This document shows positions 1-11,393 of a stretch of 64,000 nucleotides of DNA, piece after piece; position 1 is the stretch's first letter; the number at the start of each line of letters is the position of its first letter. Origin of the DNA: Coriaria nepalensis (Eukaryota > Streptophyta > Magnoliopsida > Cucurbitales > Coriariaceae). The notes beneath the pieces were generated by a model. That model made no database searches and was not told the origin of the DNA. It saw only the letters and a program-made list of their open reading frames with translations. A program made the position numbers and the translations under genes. The DNA is taken from NCBI GenBank assembly GCA_027186245.1, contig CP114498.1:9169001-9233000 (forward strand), given 5' to 3'.

Positions 1-545
1 ACATTCATTCAAATGGTGATCTCATGTAGGGTGAACAGATCGTTACGAATCCAATCGAACCGCACTAAATTACACTTCGATGCAGTGCGATCATTTCATT
101 CCCCCAAAAAAATGTGGTGTGGGGCCTAGCACCGCACCCATGCGGTGTGGTGTGGTGTGCGGCCCCACAATAAGAATTAAAAAAAAAGGAATATATGAAT
201 TTCATATATTTTAATAGTACTATTTGATAATCTGTGATATTTTTAGTTATTTGGTTGTAAACTTTGATTATATAATCTGATAATTTTGTTTGAATTATTT
301 TTTATTTTTTATATTTATGATTATATTTTAATAATTTTTTTACATAAGAGTTGAGATTGTGAATAATTGAAAATCTTTTAATGCACATGAAAACTCAATA
401 TTGTACCTATCTATATCTATAGTTCAGAATATCATTACACGTAAACTCAATATTTAAGAAAGAGGGATCACTTGATTCATTACTAATAGATTTTGAGTAC
501 GTAAACACAATATGCATAGGAATTTAAGGTTTTGCATGTGTTTTC
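1..545. other. Spacer upstream of CHX pseudogene
   Basis: No gene is visible here. Bases 60-165 hold a local cluster of GTGCGGT/ACCGCAC words in direct and inverted order, unlike the AT-rich surroundings, which suggests a transposon remnant that cannot be classified. From about 490 the sequence resembles the end of intron 1 of the intact downstream CHX gene (around 4140-4196), so the duplication extends into the intron, but a CHX exon 1 is not found in these bases. Confidence 0.5.
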
Positions 546-576
546 ATGGTGATTTCATGTATTGGAAAAAAATTGC

Positions 577-2905
577 AGGCGGGCTTTGTACTTGGACCTT
601 CAATTCTTGGCAAAATAGTATCACAGTCAACCTACAACACATACATGTTCCCTTACACAAGCCAAGAAGTAATTGGTGTTGTAACTACGCTAGGCTATCT
701 GCTATACCTCTTCACGATAGGAGTCAAAATGAACCCTGGAATCATAACTGCATGTGGAAGAAAAATCCTATATATAACTATACCATGCGCAGTCGTTCCC
801 ATATTCACAAGCTTTATGGCGCAAAAAATCGTATTAAAGTACTTACCCACCGAAAGGTTTGAACTCATCTTTATCACAGCGATGCATTCTCAGACAACCT
901 TTCAGGTCGTTTCTATTCTTATAAGTGACCTTAAACTTCTCAGCACCGACCTCGGCCAATTAGCATTGTCGTCGGCATTAGTCACGGACAGTATAGGCAC
1001 CTCAATGAGTGGTTTTTTTTATGATCTTTGCTCTTGCAACAAAATATGGTTATACTCTGCAATGAAGATTTTGGTTTCCTTTTTGGGTTATTCGTGACTG
1101 TTTTTGTTGCACGGCCTTTTATGTTTTGGATTATTAGAACACCACAAGGGAAGGAAGTGAAGAATGTGTATGTCATGGCTGTCATGCTTATCGCTGCGGG
1201 GTGTGCCGCATTATGTCATTTCGTAATGATGAGTATGATGTTCGGAGTTTATGCATTCGTCCTGGCCGTGCCTAACAACCCTCCTTTGGACTCTACTTTG
1301 ATCAATAAGTTTGATTTCCTTATCTCCGAGGCTTTGGTGCCTCCATTTGTGACTACATGGGTGATGAGGGTTAGTCTTCAGGACATCAAATTTAAGAGCA
1401 ATCTATCAAAGGCCTACACAGTTATCATTGCTGTCATCATCTTCGCCAAATTTATTGCCTCTTTGATCCCTGCACTTTGCGTCAAGTTGCTATTGAATGA
1501 TGCTATGGCTCTCATTATGAGCGCCAAAGGTCTTGTACAGATTGCACCGAGATAGCGGAGTATGTATACTTTGAAATTGAAATTTGACCACTAATATCTA
1601 ATACCCAACTAGGGCTGTGTTTGGCCAAAACCAGAAGAAGAAGAAGAAAATGCTAGGGTTTTGTGAGTCTCAAACTAGCATTTGAGTTGCTTTTTAACTT
1701 ATTTTACTTCTGTAAGAAATTTTTTTTATGTACACTCAGTCTATTATAAATTGAGTGATCACAACTGTATATATAACTAATGTGTTATATGAAACTGATA
1801 TTTATAGTTATGATTAGTCGTCCTATAATAAATTGAGTTTATTCAAGAATTTCTCAATTTTGAAAGATATTCAATTTTATCTAGTTATACTTTTCAATGA
1901 CAAATTTATTTTTTTATTTTTTTGCAAGATGCTTCAATTCATGAGGAGGAATTTACATTTCTGATCCTAGTTACTCTCTTCACAGCACTTATAGTACCAA
2001 TCTTAGTCAACTGTGTATACGACCCTTCAAAAAAATATGCAATCTATCAACATAAAAACATAATGCATTTAAAGACCAACTCCGAGCTCAACGTCCTCCC
2101 AATCATTCACAGTCGAGACAACATCTCATCACACCTTCGCTTGTTACAAGCTCTAATCCCATCAAAGGAATCCCCACTCTCCATCTACGTTCTCCATTTC
2201 GTTGAACTGATGGGGCAGGGCAGTGCCCATCTTCATCTCTTACTCCGACAAAGTCCTCATGTCCTTCCGTAATTTCCAAAACGACAATGACCAAGCTGTA
2301 AATAGTAATGTCTTCACAGCAATTTCCCCACATAAATACATGCATGACGATATATACTGATTGGCTTTAGAGAAATCCGCACATTTAATAATCCTTCCGT
2401 TTCACTGTAAATGGTCTGTTGGTGGGCTTCTCCAATCGGAGGATATGTTCATTCACAGCTTAAATTGTAAGGTCCTAGAGCGGGCCCATGTTCGGTTGGG
2501 GTACTTATGCATCAGAGAGTGCCAGCTGGGAAAATCTCGAATTCATTTTTATTGTCTGGATCAGAACATCCATTTTCTGGAGCCATACAACGCGTTGCGG
2601 TTGGTTCATTGAAGTGACGATAGGGAGGCATTAGCTTTGGCTAGTCATATGGTAAAGGTGAACCGGATACGATTTCAACGCTGGTTGCTATGGCGGATGC
2701 TTACGATCTTTTCATTGTTGGGATGAGCCATGAGAAAGAGAAACAAACGTCTCAAATATTAAATGGTATTGATCAATGGAGTCAATTTTCTGAGCTTGGG
2801 ATTGTGGGAGATTAGCTTGCCTCAACGGATTTTGATAGTAGAGCTTCTGTTCTTGTTGTGCAACAACAATATAAGACCAATAAGAAGGATAAAACACCTA
2901 AATAG
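577..2905 (+). pseudogene. Decayed CHX-type cation/H+ antiporter copy
   Basis: This is a degenerate tandem copy of the intact antiporter at 3782-6483. An exon 2-like part (577-1555) opens right after an intron end ttgcag and encodes the same AGF-LGPSILG start and SQTTF motif. Visible lesions are: no exon 1; a reading-frame change near 1010-1030; loss of codons near 1515-1550 where the intact gene has IVELVLYAL; a second intron of about 370 bp against 97 bp in the intact copy; frame breaks near 2210-2240; a TGA at about 2358-2360; a deletion of about 165 bp near 2650; and an in-frame TAG near 2812. The C-terminal universal-stress-like part (DLFIVG motif) remains visible to about 2900. No intact protein can be made. 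Confidence 0.88.
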
Positions 2906-3711
2906 ATAGATTCATCAGTTTCATTGCTATAGCTTATTGTTTTATTACTTTTTTTAAGAATCAAGATTCAGTTAATTTGTATATATGCATGCATGCAGGT
3001 ACGTTAATCCTTCAATATTTGTTACATAACTTATGCTAATAAATGTGTCTAACTGACAATGAGAAGGTAGCACACAATGGTAGCAGCCTCACCTTGGGAC
3101 ATATTAGGTCTCGTGTTCGAGTCAGGAGAAATAGGTTTTAATTGAATCTTCAGAATCTTGTTGGGTGTTACGAAATTTGTAATGTGCAGAATCTTTAGAG
3201 AGTTTTAATTGAATCTCAACTTGAGCCACATTTTCACAATTTTGTTTTCCTTAGTAGCTTCTACGTTTAAGATATATCTTCTTTAGTTCATTTTTCAGGC
3301 TGAATCTATATATCTTCTTTAGTTCCTTTTCCAGAATTTCTAATCATGTTTTCGTAATCTCTCGTAATTGTGCATTATGGTACTAACAACTAACGAATAA
3401 CAATATTAATTATAAGGTCAAAATGATATTTTTTCACCATGTAGGGGTTCATTTTAATTTCAACCTATAATTTAGGGGCCGTTTTACAATTAAACCCAGT
3501 ACACCCTTAATATAGGGAAAAGAAAACCCCTATGTCATTGGCATTTAACAAAAACACTGAGTTTGTTCAAACAACCTTGCTTGCTGTTTGCTATTTGTTT
3601 CCGGTTGTACAACAACATCCCATTGAGTGGTGCAGGTTTGAACTGAGTGTTAAACTCTGTTTGTATATAAACGCAAGCAAGCAATTTGAAAGACTACATA
3701 TGCCCAGAAAA
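2906..3711. other. Spacer between the two CHX copies
   Basis: No coding region is supported. It holds a SINE-like piece (about 3061-3150) and a short direct repeat of a cttctttagttc word near 3275-3335. The right part is the promoter and leader of the intact CHX gene. Confidence 0.5.
3061..3150 (+). repeat. tRNA-derived SINE-like fragment
   Basis: The stretch carries a TAGCACACAATGG word resembling a Pol III A box (TRGCNNAGTGG) and, about 35 bases on, GTTCGAGTC resembling a B box (GGTTCGANNCC). The spacing is tRNA-like, but no acceptor or anticodon stem can be folded, so a tRNA gene is unlikely. This pattern is typical of the head of plant tRNA-related SINEs. The 3' end was not delimited. 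Confidence 0.45.
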
Positions 3712-3763
3712 GGAAGAAGAAGAAGAAGAAGAATATAAGTTACACCTTTCTTCTTCTTCTTCC
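3712..3763. repeat. GAA run facing CTT run in CHX leader
   Basis: A (GAA)n run at about 3712-3732 is followed 15 bases later by a (CTT)n run at about 3748-3763. They are mutually complementary and could form a hairpin in the RNA just upstream of the CHX start codon at 3782. Confidence 0.6.
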
Positions 3764-3781
3764 AAGAAAAGAATAAACAAC

Positions 3782-6483
3782 ATGGTGTCGTCGCTGCCCT
3801 CGAACGTGACGGCAGTCTACCAGGTTTGCTTCGATATACCTGCCAGTGTCAAATCAAATGGTTTTTTGTGGAAGAAGAGTCTTCTCGAGTCGACGTCGTA
3901 TCCATTCCCAAGGTTTCAATTGCAGCTTCTTCTCATATTCGTCACCATCCAATTTTCACACTTTCTTCTCAAATGTTGTGGAATCCGAAATGCCCTCGTC
4001 TCCCAAATCATTGTATGTTATATTATGGTTCTTCTCTAAATTTCATATCACTGAATATTTTTGTCACACTTACGTTAACATGTGACAAACATTATCACAT
4101 GTTACATGATCTAATTAATGTATGCACATCTACATAGGAGTTTAATAAGGTTACATGTGTTCTCATGCTGATTTCATGTATTGAGAAAAATTGCAGGCAG
4201 GCTTTATACTTGGACCTTCAATTCTTGGCCAAATGTTATCAAAGTCAATCTACCAGACATACTTGTTCCCTTACTCAAGCCAAGGAGTAATTAGTGTTGT
4301 AACTACACTAGGCTATGTGCTATACCTCTTCATGCTAGGAATCAAAATGGACCCTGGAATTATACTTGCATGTGGAAGAAAAGTCCTATATACAAGTCTC
4401 CCGGCCGGGCTCTGTCCATATCTTACAAGCTATGTGACGCAAAAAGTCGTATTGAAGTACTTAGCGCTTACCGTAGAAGAAGATTTAGAACTCGTCTTCA
4501 TCACCGCGATCCATTCGCAGACAACCTTTCCAGTCATTTCTGCCCTTGTAAGTGACCTTAATCTTGTCAGCACTGACCTCGGCCGATTAGCATTGTCATC
4601 GGCATTAATCACAGATGGTATAGGCGTCTCATTGGCTGCTGTTTCTATGCTATTTTCACTTGCATCAAAATTGGGTTTAAGCTCTGCATTAAGAGATTTG
4701 AGTATGATTATCTCGATAATCGTGCTTGCTCTTATTTCAAGGCCTTTTATGTTCTGGATTATTCGAAGAACACCGGAAGGGAAGCCTGTGAAGAGCGTGT
4801 ACGTCTTGGCTGTCTTACTTCTCGCAATGGGATCCGGCGTGTTATCTCATTTTTCTCTGATGAGTATGACTTGCGGATTTTATGTTTTTGGTCTGGCTGT
4901 GCCTAATGGCCCTCCTTTAGGCTCTACTTTGGTGAACAAGCTTGATTTCTTCATTTCCGAGGTTTTGGTGCCTCCATATGTGGTCACACTTGTGATGAGG
5001 GCTAATCTTCAGGACATCAAATTTGAGAGCAATCTATCAAAGGCCTACCTAGTTGTCGTTGTTATGATCATCCTTGGCAAATTTATTGGCTCCTTGATAC
5101 CTCCACTTTTCTTCAAGTTGCCATTGAATGATGCTATGGCTCTTGCTCTTATCATGAGCAGTAAAGGGATTGTGGAGTTGGTCTTATACGCCTTGCACCG
5201 AGATAACGGGGTATGTCCGTACAATCTTTTTCATTTCTATTTGCGTATATATTCTATTGAAATTGAAGTTCGACCAAAATTTGATCTCTTTTTTTCCTTT
5301 TCTGCAGGATACTTCAATTCAGGAGGAACTTACATTTATGATCCTAGTTGTTCTCTTCACAGCACTTATGGTACCAATCTTAATTATACGTTTGTACGAC
5401 CCTTCAAAGAAGTATGCAATCTATCAACATAGAAACATAATGCATTTGAAACCCAACTCCGAGTTCAGGATCCTCCCGATCATTCACAGTCGAGACAACA
5501 TCACATCACACCTCGGCTTGTTACAAGTCCTAAACCCAACAAAACGGCGCCCGATCTCCCTCTACGTCCTCCATCTAATTGAAATGGTAGGCCGGGCTGC
5601 GCCCATCTTCGTCTCACACCAAATCCAGACCATATCCCACAGCTCTTACTCCGACCATGTCCTCATGTCCTTCCGTAATTTCCAAAAGGACAACTACGAT
5701 GCTGTAACTAGTAATGTGTTCACAGCAATTTCCCCACATCAATCCATGCATGATGATATTTGCTCATTGGCGATAGAGTATTCCGCACATTTCATAATCC
5801 TTCCGTTTCACCGTAAATGGTCGATTGATGGACTTCTCCTGTCCGAGGATATGTTTATACACAACTTAAATTGTAGTGTCCTTGAGCGGGCCCCATGTTC
5901 GGTCGGGATATATGTCCATCGGTGCATTCCAGCCATGAAAGTCTCGAATTCTTCTTCATTGTCCGGATCAGAACATCAATTTTCTGGAGCCATAGAACGC
6001 GTCGCAGTTGTGTACATTGGAGGAAATGATGATAGAGAGGCATTAGCTTTGGCTAATCTTATGGTTAGGGACTCGAATGGTTTCCTACAACTAACCATTA
6101 TACATTTTTTGGGTAAGGAGGAAGACAACGAGAATTTGGAATGGGATAAAGCGGTGGACATGGAAGCTATGAAGGAGATGAAGTGCAAAAATAGCAATAT
6201 AAAGATTACTCGAGAGATTGTGAAAGACGGACCGGATACAGCTTCGAAGTTGTTTGCAGTAGCAAATGATTATGATCTTTTCATGGTTGGGAGGAGCCAT
6301 AAGAAACAGGTTTCTCATATGTTAGATGGTCTTGGTCAATGGAGTGAATTTTCTGAGCTTGGGGTTGTCGGAGATTTGCTCGCCTCCACGGATTTTGATA
6401 GTAAAGCTTCTGTTCTTATTGTGCAACATCAAAATATGACTAATAGAAAGTCTAGAAAGATGGATAGGTTTCCTCTACTTTAA
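3782..6483 (+). CDS. CHX-family cation/H+ antiporter
   Basis: Monovalent cation/proton antiporter of the plant CHX (CPA2) family, a membrane protein that in known members exchanges K+ or other cations for protons at endomembranes or the plasma membrane. Three exons joined in phase 0: 3782-4012, 4197-5210 and 5308-6483, giving 806 aa, the usual CHX length of about 800. The first 400 residues are hydrophobic transmembrane segments with the LGPSILG motif, SQTTFPVISALVSDLN and the TDGIG motif holding the conserved aspartate. The C-terminal half (from about residue 440) is the hydrophilic domain with two universal-stress-like folds (ILPFHRKW, DLFMVGR, GVVGDLL). The start is the first ATG after the purine/pyrimidine runs and is the only one that gives a full N-terminus. 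It lies directly downstream of a broken duplicate. The family is certain; the subgroup and the transported ion are not determined. Confidence 0.93.
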
Positions 6484-6829
6484 CCTAAATTGTTTGACTA
6501 ATCATTTGCATTGCTACGTTTAGTTGATTGATTTTCTTACCTCTTTAAGACTCAGATTCACTTAATTTGTATATGCATGTAGACTGTAGCTATAGATACT
6601 TTTATTCACTTATTTGTCGGTCTTAATTTGTCATCAGTTTGCATGTGTCCAAAAAAAAAAAAGGCAAAGTTTCTTTCATTTTCGCATTTAGAATGTCTAG
6701 TTAATATCACTAATATGGATTATATACATAACAAACACATCATTAATGCAGTTTACATTTAATTTGAAGAAAGAAAATGTAATATTGATTCTACAATATT
6801 TAGCCACAATACTTAGTGATCGTCATGTG
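6484..6829. other. 3' flank of CHX gene
   Basis: AT-rich sequence with an A-run near 6651-6662. It probably contains the CHX 3' UTR. No other feature seen. Confidence 0.4.
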
Positions 6830-7642
6830 GGTTTCATACATTTACCACAATTGAAGTACAAACATGAAACATACTTAGTGAAAGAAGTAGAGAGCAGGAG
6901 CTTGTGATTGATGGTGATTGACCAAGTCCTGTACCGCTCATAATTGTCAGCCACGTCTAGCTTCAACGTCAACAGATAGCAAGTATCAGTCTGGTCTTCA
7001 TTATCGTCCTCTTCATCATCTTTATATAATTCGACGTGCATATCCAATATGACACCTATAGATATTCATATACATGTACATATACGCATACATCCGATTA
7101 TATATAGATATATATTTGATGCATACAAAGAAGATATATAGAGTTAATGCTAATTTGGGTAGCAAGAGAGAAGATGTCTTACTCCCTTTTTCGGATTTGA
7201 AGAGGTTGACCTTTCTTGTCTTTAGAATTACCTTTGCTTCACTGTTTTGGGTGATAGACACCAATCTGACCTTGTACTTTCCTGTTTATGAACAACATTA
7301 AGGCATAGGGACAATTAAAAATTATAAGAAATTGGCTTGTTATGTATCGGTCGAAACTCCACTTTGTCGCAAACACGGTCCTTTCAGTTTTAACCACATG
7401 ATCTAACCAAAATACAGTTTTTGAAAACCCCAGTTTGCAAACTATTTTCCAAGTGCAAGATTACGTACCACTTGGTGTTTGAAGCCTGAGACGAGTGCCT
7501 TTGGCAAGGACTGACCTACATTTTTGAAAGTTGAAATCGGCATCAAAGTTGTCCTCGATGGGCAGCACTGGGACTACTCCATTTAATCTGTTAATGTTCT
7601 TGTGTCCTGTTCTGGCTTTTAGTATAGCAGCCCCTTTCAATG
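6830..7642 (-). other. Unrecognised spliced gene or gene relic
   Basis: Reading the minus strand, three exon-like blocks have good splice signals. Block 1 (7642-7469) follows ttttgtag and ends at a gtacgt donor, encoding a 58-residue piece that ends LRLQTPSG. Block 2 (about 7280-7230) follows an ataaacag acceptor and continues in phase as GKYKVRLVSITQNSEAK before a gtaatt donor. Block 3 (about 7050-6865) encodes an acidic piece with ELYKDDEEDDNED followed by CYLLTLKLDVADNYERYRTW, but it does not join block 2 in frame. No start codon exon was found. The family is not recognised. It may be a real gene with missed exons or a decayed one. Confidence 0.25.
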
Positions 7643-7664
7643 CTACAAAATAAAGGCATAGCAC

Positions 7665-9286
7665 ATGAATTAATCATTAGTTTTGGACTTACACAAGAAA
7701 TTTAACTCTGCATTTAACGGTGATTTCATTCTGTAAAACACATGGATTGAAGTCCATTAATTCATATTAATTTGTACGTTTCTCATGAAGCCTAATTCAA
7801 ATATATGTAATGTCGGTATGGTTTCCGGATCTGAAGACATATTATTTACTAATTATATGGCTACTAAACAAGAATCATCATAAGCATAAAAAAAAAAAAA
7901 TTTCATTTGGTGAACTTTTATATAAAGGCTTATCTTTTGTGGTGTGTATGTAAAAGTACCCCATATTACATATATATATATATATATATATGAAGGGACC
8001 AAAAAAGGGCCTTATTCCTTTGGACCTTTAAATGGAAACCATAAGTTGTAGCTGAGTATGAAAGAGTTAAAAGATGAAGAAGTAATGGCAAGTAGCATTT
8101 ACAATTTGCTTTTGCTAATTGCTAGAGCTGTCTTAGGGGCCACCGCATTAACAACCCTTGCCATAAGAGAGGCCGGGAAAGGATTGAGAGGTAGCAACGC
8201 ATAATCATCAAGCATGCAATCATGCATAATGATTTGGCCCAACATTCATTTCTTTGAAAAGGAAGTAGACACGTTATGATTGATGTCAAAAAACTTTATA
8301 GATAGCGGAACTAGAGCTAGTTCATGCCTTTCTTTCATTACAAATAAACCATATATTTTGATTCCACATATAGTTGAGCCCATTCTTTAAGGGTTTGAAA
8401 TTTTAAGACGATTGGATAACTTAACACTATAGAATCATATCACTCGTGTCATTGTTGATGCGTTAATCATGATATTTTTTTGTAAGAGATTGGGTTAAAG
8501 GTGTGATCATTAGGCTCATGTGACGATTAAGCGAATATAAGACCTTTTTCTTCTCCTTTAATTGATTGATGCTCAGTGGGCTGTTGCTTAAGGGTGAATT
8601 AAGATCAGTACGGACTAACCAAATGGAAAGTAGAGGGACTTGATACACTGTTTCATGATTGATTAATTCCAAAGCTTTATTAAGACACTAATAAGTACTT
8701 AAGAGGCTATCAAAATAAGAAATTGTTTTATATACATATGAATTATGGAAACATGTTATACAAACCATCACAACTATAAATATCATTTTATATAAAATAA
8801 TATGATATACGAACATAGTGTTTATAATTGTAATAAATTTAATATATACATGCGAGAATGTCTCGTGGAATAAAGAGGGCGAGGATCATATTCTTTGGAC
8901 CTGACCAGACGGGTATGGGCTGCTTACTTCACTGTCTGGCCATAGATAATTTATAATGGGCTTCAAGAAGAATAGTCGAAGTTGGGCTAATGATAGGTTT
9001 TCTCACGCTTCTTCTCCAGTTGGGTTGATTCATTATTCCCTTTGCTTTCATTTCTCTTACAAACTAATCAATCATGTGTAATCCCAATCTTAATTTTGAT
9101 AAGGTACGAGAATCGCGCGGCAAAGAAAATAAGGAGGGTCAACAATACATATGAAACGGCGTCGTATCTATCCTACTTGGTTGATAGATAACATTGACAT
9201 TAATGAAAGTTTTTAGACACCTTTTAAGATTCATGTCTATGTTGACAACTGGATTCAAAACTTATTTTTCCGGTTAGAGATGATAT
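7665..9286. other. Intergenic, no gene supported
   Basis: AT-rich, with a TA run at about 7970-7992. A 48-codon ORF on the plus strand (8058-8204) has a hydrophobic middle (NLLLLIARAVLGATALTTLA), but nothing else supports it. Nothing else was recognised. Confidence 0.4.
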
Positions 9287-9688
9287 TGTTGGTATAGCAT
9301 ATGTTGAGTCATTGAGTCATTCATGTTAGTGACGTTAAGTACGTCAAGTATATCAAGGCATTGAGTATGTCGAGGCATCAAGTACGTTGCGACGTCGAGG
9401 CATCGAGTACGTTGCATATTAGAAGCATCGAGATATCGAGGCATCGATTATGTTTAGGCATTGAGATATCGAGGCATTGAGTACGTCGAACTCTCACACG
9501 TGTGTAGCCTTCACCATGCTCAGCTGGTTGCTAGAGAAGGTACTTTGCAGTTAGAATGATCACGCACTCTATATGTTGATAAGCAGTTGAGATCATTAGT
9601 ATAAAGAAAGAAGTTCTTTCTCATTGTAATCTAACGATTTAATCTAGTAAAAAATTAAAACTGATTTCTCCTCCTTCCTTAATTAACA
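9287..9688 (+). repeat. 5' LTR of the deleted Copia element
   Basis: 402 bp, TGTTGG...TTAACA. Its left half is built from imperfect repeats of a gtcgaggcatcgagtacgt-like unit between about 9310 and 9485. The right half matches the other LTR well (gatcattagtataaagaaa, cgatttaatctagtaaa). Confidence 0.85.
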
Positions 9689-10330
9689 TGGTATCAGATC
9701 TATGTGCTCTATGATCAAACTCCTTCTACCATTAATCGAATAGTCCAAAAATGTCTACAAATACAGAGGATAATTCTGCAACTCAAGATGCACCAGTTGC
9801 GATTCCTCTACAAAATATATTCATTCCTTCACACATGGATTTCAATCACCCTTACTTCATCCATCCATCAGATACATCAGGACTAGTGATTGTTCATCAA
9901 CCTCTGGTTTGATCCAAAAATTTTGGAATCTGGTTACGAGCGATGTTAAATGCCTTGACTTCAAAGAACAAGATAGGCTTCATTACATGTGAATTGATAA
10001 GGCCTCTTAATCCTCTTATTGTGCAAGGCTTGGATTGATGCAATGCAATTGTTCTTGGCTGGATCTTCAATTCTGTTATCTTGCACTGTAACAACAAGTC
10101 TACCATCCACATAGCTTTAAACCCTATTTTCCACGAGAGCACAAAATACATTGAGTTGGATTGCTATGATGTGCGTGAAAGAGTGGTTGCTGGTGTGATC
10201 GTTCTTTCCTATCTTGACACAAATCGGAAAACCTTTTCACCAAAGCACTTGGGACTACTCAGTATGTTATGCTACTCTCCAAGCTTGGTGCTCTTGACCT
10301 TTATGCGATCACAAGCTTAAGAGGGGATAT

Positions 10331-10693
10331 TGCTTGTATAATAGATGTCGAGGCATCGAGTAATTTGTTTTGGTGGAGTCGAGTATGTTGAAGAGTCAAG
10401 TACATCAAGGCGTCGAATATATCACATATTAGAGGTGTCGAAGCGTGAAGGCGTCAAGGTGTTGATGTGTAGAGTACTTTGAGCTCTTACACGCGTGCGA
10501 CCTCCACCATGCGCAGTTGGTTTTTAGGAAATCAATTAGAGAAGTTAGTTTGGAATTAGAATAATCACGCGCTTTATATGTTGATAAGCAATTGTGATCA
10601 TTAGTATAAAGAAATAAATTATTTCTCTTTGTAATCTTACGATTTAATCTAGTAAAGAATTAAAATTAATTTCTCCTCTTTCCTTAATTAGCA
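10331..10693 (+). repeat. 3' LTR of the deleted Copia element
   Basis: 363 bp, TGCTTG...TTAGCA, following the polypurine tract. It is about 40 bp shorter than the 5' LTR, mainly through fewer copies of the gtcgaggcatcgag-type repeat. The many substitutions between the LTRs suggest an old insertion. Confidence 0.83.
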
Positions 10694-11393
10694 ATGAGAT
10701 ATTATTGAAAAAAAATATTTCTCACATAGATCATGCTCGAGACACTATTATCTAACATGACACGTAAAACCATACCACACATTCCTTATTCCGACAATGA
10801 TTCATTTTCATTTGTAACAAAGAACATCAACATTACTTCATATAACTAAGTAGCTAAGCATTGTAACAATACATAAGTTTCTCAAGAGTCAAGAGGCATA
10901 TATATACATACATACATATATGTATATATATATATATAAACATTGGCATCTAGGCATGATATATGATGATAGCTAGCATGCACGGTGTTTTTGGTTGTCC
11001 CTTCATTGCTACCAAATGCATGTCAACACCAACTTTCTTCTTCTCACAATGACCCGTGTCTCTTCTTTACTCAAAATATATACACACATATCATTAACAA
11101 AAAGTAAGTAATCCAATCCTTATAGAAGGCAACTTATACATATAACACCTACATTGCCTTGAAATTTAATGACCAGCGCCTAAGCTTTTTGCTTCAGTTC
11201 ATATATTAGAATATTATATATATATATATGCGTATTGTAAATTAAGGCAAAAAAAAGAAAGAAACGATTAACTATATACTAAATAAGTAACTGTTGAAGT
11301 GGCTTATAAGACAACCTCTTCAACTACAAATGTTGGAACTCTTCGATAGTTGTGAAACACCACGCAATGATCAATAGGAAGCTCATGATGTAC
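10694..11393. other. Intergenic, 3' side of the bHLH gene
   Basis: AT-rich with TA runs at about 10915-10935 and 11216-11228. It probably includes the 3' UTR of the minus-strand bHLH gene. No gene seen. Confidence 0.4.

Larger units (their letters stand above)
9287..10693 (+). mobile_element. Copia LTR retrotransposon with internal deletion
   Basis: Two similar LTRs (9287-9688 and 10331-10693), each starting TG and ending CA, flank only 642 bp. Directly after the left LTR is TGGTATCAGATC, matching the usual plant primer-binding site for initiator tRNA-Met, and directly before the right LTR is a purine tract AAGAGGGGA. The interior begins with a gag N-terminus: ATG at 9751, then a HPYFIHPSD motif typical of Copia gag. 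It ends with the RNase H tail: HCNNKSTIHIALNP, FHESTKYIELDC, then KLGALDLYAITSLRG in another frame. Everything between (protease, integrase, reverse transcriptase) is missing. The element is non-autonomous and its remaining frames carry stops. No clean target-site duplication was identified. Confidence 0.88.

Noticed and set aside
3075..3130. tRNA gene
   Set aside because: Box-like words are present but no acceptor, D or anticodon stems pair, so it was called SINE-like instead.
7022..7264. 80-codon minus-strand ORF as a gene of its own
   Set aside because: Only its first part has a splice-bounded context; the rest reads through TA-rich sequence, so it was folded into the unrecognised spliced relic.
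8058..8204. 48-codon plus-strand ORF with a hydrophobic centre
   Set aside because: No family resemblance, no splice or promoter support; an ORF of this length is expected by chance.
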